Part shown: one piece after another, positions 25,602 through 35,434 of the stretch | How the letters are laid out: the number at the start of each line of letters is the position of its first letter | Position numbering within the stretch: position 1 is the first letter of the stretch | Source of the DNA: Cellulomonas sp. HZM | Lineage (GTDB): Bacteria > Actinomycetota > Actinomycetes > Actinomycetales > Cellulomonadaceae | Direction of reading: 5' to 3' | Assembly: GCF_000708885.1 (NCBI RefSeq) | Contig: NZ_JEOE01000003.1 | Span: 1-64,000 of the forward strand | DNA length: 64,000 nt | Position numbers and translations under genes: made by a program | The notes under the pieces: generated by a model | Told to the model about the DNA's origin: nothing | The model's input: the letters and a program-made list of their open reading frames with translations, nothing else | The model's database searches: none

Positions 25602-27530
25602 GTGAGACGCACTTCGTCCTGGGTGCTGGCGCTCGTCGCCGCGCTCGTCGTCGGGCTCGTGGGCGCGACGCCCGCGACCGCCGCCGACTCGTACACCGTC
25701 ACGGTGAAGGTGACGACCGCCGGCGGTGCCGGGGTCTCGGATGTCTACCTCTCGCTCAGCCAGGACTCGCCGTACTACTGGGACAGCGAGGACACCGACG
25801 CATCGGGCGTCGCGACGTTCACGGGCGTGCCCGGCGCGTCGACGCTCTCGCTCAGCGGCTCCGTGTACGTCGGCAGCACCCAGAAGCAGATCTCGCAGAC
25901 CATCTCGGTCGCGAGCGCGAACGTCTCGACAACCGTCAAGCTCGCGGGCACGCAGGCCATCACGGGCAAGGTGACGGACAAGGGCACCGGGGCCGCGCTG
26001 GCGAACGCCTACGTCAACGCGAGCGCCTGGTCCGGCAGCGGCTCCGGCGGCTACGCGCAGACCGCCGCCAACGGCACGTACTCGATGATCGTCCCTACGG
26101 GCACGTTCCGCGTCTCGGTGTCGGCGTCGTCGGGCGACTACCTCTACTCGTACTACCCCGGCACGACCGACTACAACGCCGCCAAGAAGGTCACCGTCGC
26201 GTCCGGCAAGGACACCGCCGGGGTCAACGTCGCGCTCGTGAAGCCCGGCAAGATCTCCGGGAAGGTCACGTACAACGGCAAGGCCGCGAAGTCGCTGACC
26301 GTGTACGCGTCCGGTCCCGGCTACGGCTCGGCGACCACGTCGTCGACCGGTGCGTACACCACCAAGGTCGACCCGGGTGCCTACACCCTCGAGGTGTACC
26401 GCTCTCCCACGTCGTCGTTCCTGACGACGTACTACGGCGGCACGGTCCGGGCCCCCGAGGCGAAGAAGGTCTCCGTCGGCTCCGGTGCGTCGGCCACGGC
26501 GAACATCGCGCTCAAGGCGGGTGCGACGCTCAAGGGTGTCGTCAAGAACAGCAAGGGCAAGGCCGTCAAGGGCGCCCAGGTCTCGGCGTACAACACGACC
26601 CGCGCGGGCTACGCCTACGCGACCACGAACGCCAAGGGCGCTTACGTGCTCTACGGCCTGGCGAGCGGCAAGGTGAGCGTCTCCGCGAGCACCGGCGACG
26701 GAGCGACCTACGGCACGAAGACAGCCACCGCGACGCAGGGCAAGACGAAGTCCGTCAAGACGATCGTGGTCCGGGCCTACGGCACCGCGACGATCAAGGG
26801 CAAGATCGCCGTCAAGAGCGGAAAGCTCGCGGACGCCACCGCCGTGCTCATCGGTGCGAAGAAGGTCGTCTACGGCCAGCGCGGACCCAGCAAGTCCGGT
26901 GCGGTCACCTTCAAGCACGTCCCAGCGGGCACGTACACCGTGGTCGTCTCGGGGTCGAACGTCGCCAAGAAGGTCACCGTGAAGTCCGGCAAGACCGTGA
27001 GCTTCGGCAAGCTGACCCGGCCCAAGCTCACGACCGTCAAGGGCACTGTGAAGGCACCCAACGGCAAGGTCCTTCGCGATGCCTCGGTCGTGCTGTACGA
27101 CTCCTACGGCACGTGGGCAGGCAGCGCCACCACGTCCACGAAGGGCACCTACAGCATCAAGGGCCTCGCCAAGGGCACCTACCACCTGTGGGCGGGCTCC
27201 TCGTCCGGCACCTACGTCCCCGTGACGTCGACGTTCACCGCCAAGTCGGGCAAGAACGTGAGCAAGTCGCTCAAGCTCAAGACGGGCGGCACGCTCAAGG
27301 GTGTCGTCAAGAACTCGAAGGGCAAGCCCGTCGCGGGCGTCAACGTGTCGGCCGGTGGCGCGTACACGACGACGAACTCGAAGGGTGCCTATGTCCTCAA
27401 GGGCGTCGCGTCCGGCAAGGCGACCGTGTACTTCTCCGACCCGTACGTCGGTGGGTACCTGAACGCCACCAAGTCGGCGAAGGCGAAGGCGGGCAAGACG
27501 GTCTCGGTCTCGACGGTCAAGCTGAAGTGA
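25602..27530 (+). CDS. secreted carboxypeptidase-regulatory-like repeat protein
   Basis: Exported protein of 642 aa. A signal peptide (residues 1-27, ending ATPATAA) is followed by a chain of seven to eight beta-sandwich repeats of the carboxypeptidase regulatory-like type, each opening with a pattern such as ITGKVTDKGTG or LKGVVKNSKGK and closing near GTYTV or GAYVL. It is rich in Lys, Ser, Thr and Gly and very basic. No sortase motif or membrane anchor is seen at the end. It may coat or bind the anionic wall polymer; that is inference. A strong hairpin follows the stop. Confidence 0.85.
   Translation: MRRTSSWVLALVAALVVGLVGATPATAADSYTVTVKVTTAGGAGVSDVYLSLSQDSPYYWDSEDTDASGVATFTGVPGASTLSLSGSVYVGSTQKQISQTISVASANVSTTVKLAGTQAITGKVTDKGTGAALANAYVNASAWSGSGSGGYAQTAANGTYSMIVPTGTFRVSVSASSGDYLYSYYPGTTDYNAAKKVTVASGKDTAGVNVALVKPGKISGKVTYNGKAAKSLTVYASGPGYGSATTSSTGAYTTKVDPGAYTLEVYRSPTSSFLTTYYGGTVRAPEAKKVSVGSGASATANIALKAGATLKGVVKNSKGKAVKGAQVSAYNTTRAGYAYATTNAKGAYVLYGLASGKVSVSASTGDGATYGTKTATATQGKTKSVKTIVVRAYGTATIKGKIAVKSGKLADATAVLIGAKKVVYGQRGPSKSGAVTFKHVPAGTYTVVVSGSNVAKKVTVKSGKTVSFGKLTRPKLTTVKGTVKAPNGKVLRDASVVLYDSYGTWAGSATTSTKGTYSIKGLAKGTYHLWAGSSSGTYVPVTSTFTAKSGKNVSKSLKLKTGGTLKGVVKNSKGKPVAGVNVSAGGAYTTTNSKGAYVLKGVASGKATVYFSDPYVGGYLNATKSAKAKAGKTVSVSTVKLK
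26526..27314 (+). repeat. internal DNA repeat in the secreted repeat protein
   Basis: The 24-bp block at 26526-26549 recurs exactly at 27291-27314 (both encode LKGVVKN followed by SKGK) and the flanking sequence is similar. Recent duplication or conversion between repeats is likely. Confidence 0.75.
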
Positions 27531-27551
27531 CCTCGCCGACCGGCTGAACGC

Positions 27552-27585
27552 ACGAGAGCCCCGCTCCCTGGAGCGGGGCTCTCGT
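27552..27585. terminator. bidirectional terminator, perfect 15-bp stem with a 4-nt loop
   Basis: 27552-27566 pairs perfectly with 27571-27585 around the loop cctg. It lies between the convergent stops at 27530 and 27597 and would serve both. Confidence 0.85.
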
Positions 27586-27596
27586 CGTATGGAGGC

Positions 27597-30356
27597 TCAG
27601 CGGCCGAGCACGACCGCCGAGATCCGCACCGGCTTCGAGTCGGCGGTCGTGATCGTGAGCGTGCCGCTCGTCGCCTTCGTCAGGGCGACGTCGACGTGGT
27701 GGTGCGTCGAGTGCGCGCGTGATGCGAGCGAGACTGTCGCGACCTTGGTGCCACCAACGCGCACGACGACGCGGCCGCGACCCGGTGCCGAGTCGACGAT
27801 CAGGCGCACCTCGCGTACCTTGACCGCCTTCGCGACCGTCAGGGTGCGTCCCTTGCTCGTCGCCTGCCACACCTGGTCGCGATACCAGGCGTCGGCGTGC
27901 TTGGTGGACCAGCCGGCGGAGCGCTTGACGAGCGTGCTCGAGACCGGCCGCGACGCGGACGGGTACGCGGTGATCGCGCTCGTGCCGCCCGCACTCACGG
28001 CCCGTACGCCGACCACCCAGGTCCGCCCCGTCTGCGACGTCGCGAGCCGGTACGACGTGCGCGTCGTCGTGGCGACCTTCGTCCAGGAGCTCGGGAGCGC
28101 CGTGCCGTGCGCCGCGGTCCGGACGAAGACCTCGTACCGCTTCGCGTTCTTGAGCGGCTGCCACGAGTAGGTCGAGGTCGTCGCCTCGCGGAACGGCGCC
28201 TGCGCCGCGGACAGCGCGACCTTCGTCGGCGTCGCGGCCGGCAGGGAGCCCGTGCCGAGCACCTTGGACCCCACGGCGACGCGCGCGAACGCGATCGCGT
28301 TGACCTGCACGCTTCCCGTACCGGCCACCCTGCGCAGCGTGAGCGTGCCCGAGACGGACCGCGGGAGGTCGAGATGGACCACCGCACGCGTCGTGGCGGT
28401 CGCCGCTCGCGTGTCGATCGTGCCGAGCACGGTCGACCCGGACCGGACCTGGAGACGTCCCGTCGACGGACCGCGAGCCACGTCGAGCACCACCGAGCGA
28501 GCCTGGCTCACCTTCACGGCGAGGGTGCGCGAGCCCGAGGTCGCGCGGTAGGACTGCGCACCGGTCACCTTGGTGCTCGACCAGCCCGACGAGCGCACCA
28601 CCGACGACCACGGCACGGGCCGTGTGACCTGCCCGAGGACCGTCACCGACCCGCGGCGGCCGTGGCTGTCGATGCCGCGCACCGCGACCACGCGCGTGCG
28701 CCCGGCGTCCGTCGAGAACGACGTCGACGTTCCCTTCACCGTCTTGAGGACGGTCCACGCGCGGTCGTCGTCCATCGTGTACGTGAGGCCCGACGAGCGC
28801 GTGAGCACCTGGTACCTGACGGCGCCCTTCACGGCGCCCCAGTGGTAGGCACGCGAGGTCGCCCACTGCACGGGCGTCTGGGTGCTGGTCATCGCGACCT
28901 TGCCCGGTGCGGCCAGGGCGGCGACCGGCTTGCCGTACGTCGTGGTGGCGGCGTCGACCTGCGTCTTGACGGCCTTGCGGATGGACGGGAGCTTCGCGTA
29001 CAGCTTCCAGCCCGGGCACGCGGTCCCGTTCGTGTCACGGTGGCCGAGGATCACGGGGACCTTCACCCACGTGCCGGCCTTCGCCTTGGTGTCGCTGCCC
29101 GTGCTGCTGCCCGTGAGGAGCTTGGTGGACCCGGTCGGGTTCAGCCCGTGCGCGTACGCCTGCCAGGCGAACACCTTCTCGATCGACGCGACCATCGCGG
29201 CCGGGGGCGCCGCCGACTGGAAGTTGCCCATCGCCGAGACACCGATGGTGTCGGTGTTGTAGCCGCCCGCCTGCGCACCGATGGGCAGGTCGTCGATCGC
29301 GTCGCGACGGCCCTGGTAGATGGTCCCGAACCGGTCGACGAGGAACTGGTAGCCGATGTCCGGCCAGCCGCGGCTGCCGGTGTGGAACGCATAGATGCCG
29401 CGCACGATCGCGGCCGACTGCGCCTTGGTGTAGCCGTTGCTGCCCGCGGTGTGGTGCAGGTACATCGCCGTCAGGCGCGACGACACCTCGGGCCACGCCG
29501 AGCCGCGCTTCTCGTTGGCACCCCACTGGGCACGGGTCACGATCTTCGGGCGGATGACGTCGCCCTTGGCGGCGCCCTTCGCGACGTCGGTCGTCGTCGT
29601 GGTCGTCGTCGTGGTCGTCGTCGTGGTGGTCGTGGTGGTGGTCGACGAGGCCGGCGGTGCGGGATCCGTCGTCGGGCTGGGTGCGGGCGTGGGATCGGTC
29701 GAGGTCGGGTCGGCCGGGGTCGGGTCGGTCGAGGGATCCGTCGGGGAGTCGTCGTCGGCCGCCACGACGTCGAGACGCAGCCCGGCGGGCTCGGATGCGC
29801 CGTCGGCCGTCTCGACCCGCACCTGGGCCGCGTCCGCCCCTGACGTCACGAGCGCCTCGGTCCCGGGCCGCTCCCCCGCGACGCCCGTGTCGACGACGTC
29901 GAGCGCCTGCCAGTCGGTCCACGTGCCGTCCTCACGGACGCGCACCGCGACCTGAGTGACGTCGACGCGCTGGCCGGGGTCCCACGTCACGCCGGCGACG
30001 AGGAACCGGCCGGTGAACGTGCGGGCACCGAGCGCGACGACGTCGTCGCGCTCGACCGGTTCGAGCCCGTCGTCCGTCGCCGAGGTCGCCTCGCCCGCGG
30101 CGGGCGCGAACGCACCCGGCTCGCGTGCGGCCGACCGGTCGACGCCCCCGACCGCATGCGTCGTGATCGTCGGGTCGTCGACGGGAGCGGTCGCGAGATC
30201 GGCGCTACCCTCCGTCGCGCTCGGTGCACCGCCCTGCTCGTCGGCAACGGCCTGCCGCACCACCGGGCCGAGGTCCGCCTGCGCGATCTCGGCCGGCGCC
30301 ACGAGGGCAGCACCCAGCAGGGCTGCAACGGATGCTCGGATCAACCGTCGGGTCAT
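27597..30356 (-). CDS. PGRP-type N-acetylmuramoyl-L-alanine amidase with C-terminal repeats
   Basis: Secreted peptidoglycan hydrolase of 919 aa. Signal peptide at 1-28; a Thr/Pro/Asp-rich linker ends in 18 consecutive threonines (29589-29642). The amidase domain (about 275-445) begins TRAQWGANEK and has zinc ligands in YLHHTAGS and LGHRDTNGTACPG. After it come two copies of a region beginning TPVQWATSRAYHW / APFREATTSTYSW, each with a fibronectin-like part and a wall-binding-like part (SAGWSTK, AWYRDQVW). It would cut the amide bond between muramic acid and the stem peptide. Confidence 0.93.
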   Translation of the reverse strand: MTRRLIRASVAALLGAALVAPAEIAQADLGPVVRQAVADEQGGAPSATEGSADLATAPVDDPTITTHAVGGVDRSAAREPGAFAPAAGEATSATDDGLEPVERDDVVALGARTFTGRFLVAGVTWDPGQRVDVTQVAVRVREDGTWTDWQALDVVDTGVAGERPGTEALVTSGADAAQVRVETADGASEPAGLRLDVVAADDDSPTDPSTDPTPADPTSTDPTPAPSPTTDPAPPASSTTTTTTTTTTTTTTTTTTDVAKGAAKGDVIRPKIVTRAQWGANEKRGSAWPEVSSRLTAMYLHHTAGSNGYTKAQSAAIVRGIYAFHTGSRGWPDIGYQFLVDRFGTIYQGRRDAIDDLPIGAQAGGYNTDTIGVSAMGNFQSAAPPAAMVASIEKVFAWQAYAHGLNPTGSTKLLTGSSTGSDTKAKAGTWVKVPVILGHRDTNGTACPGWKLYAKLPSIRKAVKTQVDAATTTYGKPVAALAAPGKVAMTSTQTPVQWATSRAYHWGAVKGAVRYQVLTRSSGLTYTMDDDRAWTVLKTVKGTSTSFSTDAGRTRVVAVRGIDSHGRRGSVTVLGQVTRPVPWSSVVRSSGWSSTKVTGAQSYRATSGSRTLAVKVSQARSVVLDVARGPSTGRLQVRSGSTVLGTIDTRAATATTRAVVHLDLPRSVSGTLTLRRVAGTGSVQVNAIAFARVAVGSKVLGTGSLPAATPTKVALSAAQAPFREATTSTYSWQPLKNAKRYEVFVRTAAHGTALPSSWTKVATTTRTSYRLATSQTGRTWVVGVRAVSAGGTSAITAYPSASRPVSSTLVKRSAGWSTKHADAWYRDQVWQATSKGRTLTVAKAVKVREVRLIVDSAPGRGRVVVRVGGTKVATVSLASRAHSTHHHVDVALTKATSGTLTITTADSKPVRISAVVLGR
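29589..29642. repeat. poly-threonine trinucleotide tract
   Basis: Eighteen uninterrupted Thr codons on the minus strand, all ACC or ACG, form a near-perfect trinucleotide repeat in the linker before the amidase domain. Confidence 0.9.
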
Positions 30357-30406
30357 GGTGGCTCCCCCTCATAGCGCCCCGGACCGGGACACGGTACGTC
30401 GCCCGA

Positions 30407-31489
<1,083 letters not shown>

Positions 31490-31490
31490 C

Positions 31491-33686
31491 CTACTTCGGC
31501 AGCACCGGCTTGAGGGACTTGACCCACGGCGACTTGACGTATCCCGATGCAATCGCGTTCAGGTCGGCTCGCATGGCATCGGTCTTGCCCGGACCGCTCC
31601 TGGGGACAGAGGCAGTCGTTCCCGACGACGAGGTTGCCGTCAGTCGTACGACCCCTCCGCCCTGTCGCGTCTTCTGCACCGCGATCGACACGACGTCCGC
31701 GAGCCCGAAATACTTCTCCGCCGCCGCCTGCGAGAGCGTGGCGGTCCAGGAGATGTTCGGGTTGCCCGACGAGGTCTTGAGACTCCAGGGGTCGGGCACC
31801 GAACGCTCGTACGGGACGGCCGTCACCCATACGTCCTCGCTGTTCAGCGTGCTACCGCCTGACGCAGAGTAGTAGTGGGCGGCCACCGGCTCGCCACCGG
31901 AGGTCAGGAGCATCCCCGCGTCTCCGGTGATCGTCGCGGCGACTGCCTTCCGCCAGATCGAGCCGTAGTAGCCGTCCGAGGTGCTGCCGTACAGCCCGTT
32001 GTGACCCTCATTCTCCTTCTTCCACCCCGTGAAGTTCTGGTCACGCACGTCGTCACGCAGGTGGCATCCGCACCGGGACTTGATCCCCTTGTCGAACTGC
32101 AGGAGCGCGAACGAACGCGCGGCGATGGCCTGCGCCTGTAGCGCGGCAGAACCGTTGACACCCCACGACGACTGCACCTCGGCGATGCCGTTCAGGTATT
32201 CAGTGTTGAGTTCGAGGTCGTTCACGACGTTGATGTGACCGCCGATATTCGTCACGGTCAGGCGACCGTGCCGGTACGCGCCCTGCGCACCGGCGACCGT
32301 CACGTAGGTCTGCTTCGACGTGTGACTGGGGTAGTAGTAGGAGGTCGACTCCCAGTGCAGACGCACGGTCGTGTCGGTCGAGACGACCTTGCCGTCGATC
32401 GAAGCGGTAACCTCGCCCTGAGGTGCGACGGCAAATGTCACTTTCTCGTCGTCGACCCCGTATGCGACAGTCGAGCCTGCCGAGGTGCGCACACGCCATC
32501 CGCCGTCGTGGACTCTCACGGCGACTTCCGTGGACAGATCCTCGTAGGCCGCGTACTTCGGGTCCGGACCGAACACCTGCACAGAAAGCGGTGAGGCGGG
32601 CATCGCGGCTGAGGTCACGTCAACACCTGTGTAGTAGGTCTTCAGGATCGTCGTCGCAGACTTCCCCGCCTGAGCCATCGCGTACGCGCCGTACTGCGAC
32701 ATCCCGACGCCGTGGCCGAAACCCGAGCCGTTGATCGTGAACGACGTCGGGATCACGGTCGTGACGGCGACCTTGACCGTCGAGCTGCTCGTCTTGCCGA
32801 CGAGCACGCGGTACGAGCGCGTCACGACGGGCGTGATCTTGACCGTGGCCGAACCGGCGCTCACCTTCACGGACTTCGCGGTCTTCCAGCTGCCCGACCC
32901 GGTGCGCTGCTGCAGCGTCACGGTTCCGGTGCCGGGGTGGCCGGCGGCGTACCAGCGGATCGTCGCCGTGGTGGTGGACGTGGACGTGGGCAACGAGGTC
33001 GACGAGAAGGAGAGGGAAGCCCAGTCGCGGTCGACGCTCAGCGCACGCGAGCTGCTCACGACGCTCCCGCGCACGACACGGAACGTGTGGGACAGGGTGG
33101 GTGCGAGCTTCGTCGTCGCGTAGCCGGATGCCGGAACCTTGACGTCCTTGTAGCGCAGCCACGTCGAGCCCTTGCGGTACTGCACCGTGACGGTTCCTGC
33201 CGCCGGCTTCCCGCCCCGCACCAGGCGGATCTTGGCGATCGTGGCGGTGCCCGCCTTCACGGACGCGGGACTCAGGCCGAACGAGATCCACGACGTCTTG
33301 ACGGTGAGCTTCTTCGACGCGCTGACCCTGGACCCGTACTTCAGGCGGTAGGTCGTGGTGGTGGTGGGCTTCACGCTGGTCTTGCCCGAGCCCTTGGTGA
33401 CCTTGACGGTCGCCACGGTCTTCCAGGTCGATCCCTTCTTGGCCTGCAGCGATACCTTGGCAGTCGGCTTCGACGACCCGACGCGCAGCGAGGCCGTCAG
33501 CGTCGCCGCGCTGCCGAGGCGGACGGACGACGACCCGCCGAGCTTGATCGTCGTACCGGACGTCGCTGCGGACGCGGGCGAGAGCCCGACCAGGACGAGC
33601 GCTGCCGCGACGACGACCACGAGCAGGGACCGCCGCCGGGGCACGGCGACGTGACGCATGTGACGCATGTGACGCATGGCGCACAC
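31491..33686 (-). CDS. exported SpoIID/LytB-domain protein
   Basis: Protein of 731 aa. After a signal peptide (about 1-41, ending SPASA) come three Ig-like beta repeats (about 45-320), then a SpoIID domain: GFGHGVGMSQYGAYAMA, the putative catalytic Glu in IAEVQSSW, ALQAQAIAARSFAL and YYSASGGST. SpoIID is a lytic transglycosylase acting on peptide-free glycan; this subclass in actinobacteria is presumed to be a wall hydrolase. GTG 33686 is chosen because GGGGGGA lies 9 nt upstream. The residues after the start are a triple Met-Arg-His repeat. Confidence 0.9.
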   Translation of the reverse strand: MCAMRHMRHMRHVAVPRRRSLLVVVVAAALVLVGLSPASAATSGTTIKLGGSSSVRLGSAATLTASLRVGSSKPTAKVSLQAKKGSTWKTVATVKVTKGSGKTSVKPTTTTTYRLKYGSRVSASKKLTVKTSWISFGLSPASVKAGTATIAKIRLVRGGKPAAGTVTVQYRKGSTWLRYKDVKVPASGYATTKLAPTLSHTFRVVRGSVVSSSRALSVDRDWASLSFSSTSLPTSTSTTTATIRWYAAGHPGTGTVTLQQRTGSGSWKTAKSVKVSAGSATVKITPVVTRSYRVLVGKTSSSTVKVAVTTVIPTSFTINGSGFGHGVGMSQYGAYAMAQAGKSATTILKTYYTGVDVTSAAMPASPLSVQVFGPDPKYAAYEDLSTEVAVRVHDGGWRVRTSAGSTVAYGVDDEKVTFAVAPQGEVTASIDGKVVSTDTTVRLHWESTSYYYPSHTSKQTYVTVAGAQGAYRHGRLTVTNIGGHINVVNDLELNTEYLNGIAEVQSSWGVNGSAALQAQAIAARSFALLQFDKGIKSRCGCHLRDDVRDQNFTGWKKENEGHNGLYGSTSDGYYGSIWRKAVAATITGDAGMLLTSGGEPVAAHYYSASGGSTLNSEDVWVTAVPYERSVPDPWSLKTSSGNPNISWTATLSQAAAEKYFGLADVVSIAVQKTRQGGGVVRLTATSSSGTTASVPRSGPGKTDAMRADLNAIASGYVKSPWVKSLKPVLPK
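33652..33678. repeat. three tandem 9-bp units at the start of the SpoIID gene
   Basis: tgacgcatg is repeated exactly three times, encoding MRH three times on the minus strand and offering three in-frame ATG codons beside the GTG start. Confidence 0.9.
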
Positions 33687-33737
33687 TGTGACACGTCCCC
33701 CCGGGAAATCCCACCACCGCCCAACGACGCGCCACGC

Positions 33738-34613
33738 TCAGATCACGGGCGGACGCCCTCGCAGGGTCATGCGCGCCACGGTCCGCCACGACATGACCTG
33801 CCGCTCCCCCGCGTCGCTCGTGACGCCCTCCCGGAACCCGCCGAACCACACGCGCAGCGCGGGCAGGTCGGAGCGGTCCCGGATCACCTGCGCCGCCGTC
33901 CACGTGCCCACGTACAGCGGGCGCAGCAGTGCCGGGAGGTTGCGGCGCGCGAGCCACACGCGGTTGCGCCCGTTGAGCCGCTGCGAGACCGCGTGCCGCG
34001 ACGGGTGCGTCGCCGGGTGGTGCATCTCGACGTCACCCATGTGCCACACCTCGAAGCCCTGGTCCCACACGCGCCACGCGAGCTCGATGCCCTCGTGCGC
34101 GTAGAAGAACTGGCCCGCCCACCCGTGCGCGCCCTCGAACGCGTCGCGGCGCACCATGGTGACCCCCTCCGTGACCGAGAAGATCGGCGTCGAGCGTTCC
34201 GGGTCGCCCTTGCGCAGCCGGCGCACCCACCGACCGGGCGGCTCGGACCCGTCGAGCGTCGTGAGCAGCGCCTGCGCCATGCCGAGGCGCGAGCTGCGAG
34301 CGAAGCGCTCCGCCATGGTGCGCAGCGCGTCGGTCGACGGGATGACCGCATCGTCGTCCAGGAAGAAGATCAGGTCCCCGACGACGTGCGCGGCGCCGAC
34401 GTTGCGGCCCTCGGGGATGCCCACGTTCTCCGCGAGCGCCAGCCCGCGCGCACCGTCGGGCAGGCCCGTCGGCTCCCAGCCGTTGCCGACGACGAGCACG
34501 TCGAGGTCGACGCCCTCCTGCGCGAGGGCGGAGGAGACCGCGGTCGCGAGCTCGACCGGGCGGTTGCCCATCGACAGGACGACGACGCCGACGGACGGCA
34601 ACGCGGCGCTCAT
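33738..34613 (-). CDS. family 2 glycosyltransferase
   Basis: Protein of 291 aa with a single GT-A domain: VGVVVLSMGNRPVELATAV, NVGIPEGRNVGAAH and FFLDDDAVIPS with the metal-binding aspartates, then EGVTMVRRDAFE and the acceptor-side motif YAHEGIELAWRVWDQGFEV. No membrane segment. The ATG overlaps the stop of the CDP-alcohol phosphatidyltransferase gene by 4 bp (ATGA), so it is the last of a four-gene coupled operon (37352 to 33738). Confidence 0.9.
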   Translation of the reverse strand: MSAALPSVGVVVLSMGNRPVELATAVSSALAQEGVDLDVLVVGNGWEPTGLPDGARGLALAENVGIPEGRNVGAAHVVGDLIFFLDDDAVIPSTDALRTMAERFARSSRLGMAQALLTTLDGSEPPGRWVRRLRKGDPERSTPIFSVTEGVTMVRRDAFEGAHGWAGQFFYAHEGIELAWRVWDQGFEVWHMGDVEMHHPATHPSRHAVSQRLNGRNRVWLARRNLPALLRPLYVGTWTAAQVIRDRSDLPALRVWFGGFREGVTSDAGERQVMSWRTVARMTLRGRPPVI

Positions 34614-35434
34614 GCGCGCAGCCGCGAGGACGTGAGGATCGCGACGAGGTGCCCGGCACCGGTCACCACGACGGCGACGATGAGCCCGACGAGCGTCCAG
34701 CGCGTCACGTCGTCACCGCCGAGGAAGGCGTCGGCGATCGCCGCGACGGCGATCACCGTCGCCAGCTCGACCGCGTGGAACAGGCGGTGGAACGGCACGA
34801 ACCGCGCGGCGCGGCGCAGCCGGGCGACGCCGCCCACGCGCGGCGCGGCGACCTCGGCCGCGTCCTTCGCCGGCGGCAGCCCGCCCTGCGCACGCGACGA
34901 GACGACGAGGTCGTTGACGACCTTGTTGAGCAGGAGCAGCGTGGCGAACAGGCCGCCGAGCGTCGTCCACGCGAGGTTGTCCGGGATCTCACCGAAGCCA
35001 CCGGCCGCGCGAACGCCGAGCGCGAGCGCGATGAGCGCCTCGGTCGTGTAGTGCGCGAGCTTGTCGATGAAGATGCCGACCGGTCCGGTGGTCCGCTTCC
35101 AGCGCGCGAGCTCGCCGTCGGAGGAGTCGACCAGCATCTGCAGGTGTGCCAGCGCGACGGCGAGCACCGCGAACCCCCACCCGGGCAGCGCGACGGCGAG
35201 CGCCGCCACCCATCCGATCGCGAGCATCAGCCACGTGACCTGGTTGGCGCTCATGCCGAGGCGCAGCGCTACCAGCGTGAGGTACGGCGAGATGCGCCGC
35301 CCGTACACGTCGGCCGTCCAGTGCTCGGCGTTGCGGCGCTGGCGGATCTGGTCCGGCTGGCCGACGCGGCGCAGCTCGGCGACGCTGGGCCGCCGGTCGT
35401 CGGGGTCGTGCGTCAGTTCGGTGGTGCTGCTCAT
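34610..35434 (-). CDS. CDP-alcohol phosphatidyltransferase-family membrane protein
   Basis: Membrane enzyme of 274 aa with about six hydrophobic segments. The family signature is at 103-128: Asp103, Asp106-Gly107, Ala110-Arg111, Gly120, Asp124, but the last conserved aspartate is His128. The family joins a CDP-activated alcohol to an acceptor alcohol, releasing CMP. Both ends overlap neighbours by 4 bp (ATGA). With a CTP-type nucleotidyltransferase two genes upstream, it probably uses a product of that enzyme; the identity of both alcohols is unknown. Confidence 0.87.
   Translation of the reverse strand: MSSTTELTHDPDDRRPSVAELRRVGQPDQIRQRRNAEHWTADVYGRRISPYLTLVALRLGMSANQVTWLMLAIGWVAALAVALPGWGFAVLAVALAHLQMLVDSSDGELARWKRTTGPVGIFIDKLAHYTTEALIALALGVRAAGGFGEIPDNLAWTTLGGLFATLLLLNKVVNDLVVSSRAQGGLPPAKDAAEVAAPRVGGVARLRRAARFVPFHRLFHAVELATVIAVAAIADAFLGGDDVTRWTLVGLIVAVVVTGAGHLVAILTSSRLRA

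Noticed and set aside
24659-27547. A 962-residue plus-strand frame over the 24182 gene and the secreted repeat protein
   Set aside because: It is a shadow: compositionally biased, no domain wording, and incompatible with the signal peptide and ribosome binding site at 25602.
29436-29955. Plus-strand frame with a poly-valine run opposite the amidase linker
   Set aside because: It is the complement of the threonine tract and has no start signal or family resemblance.
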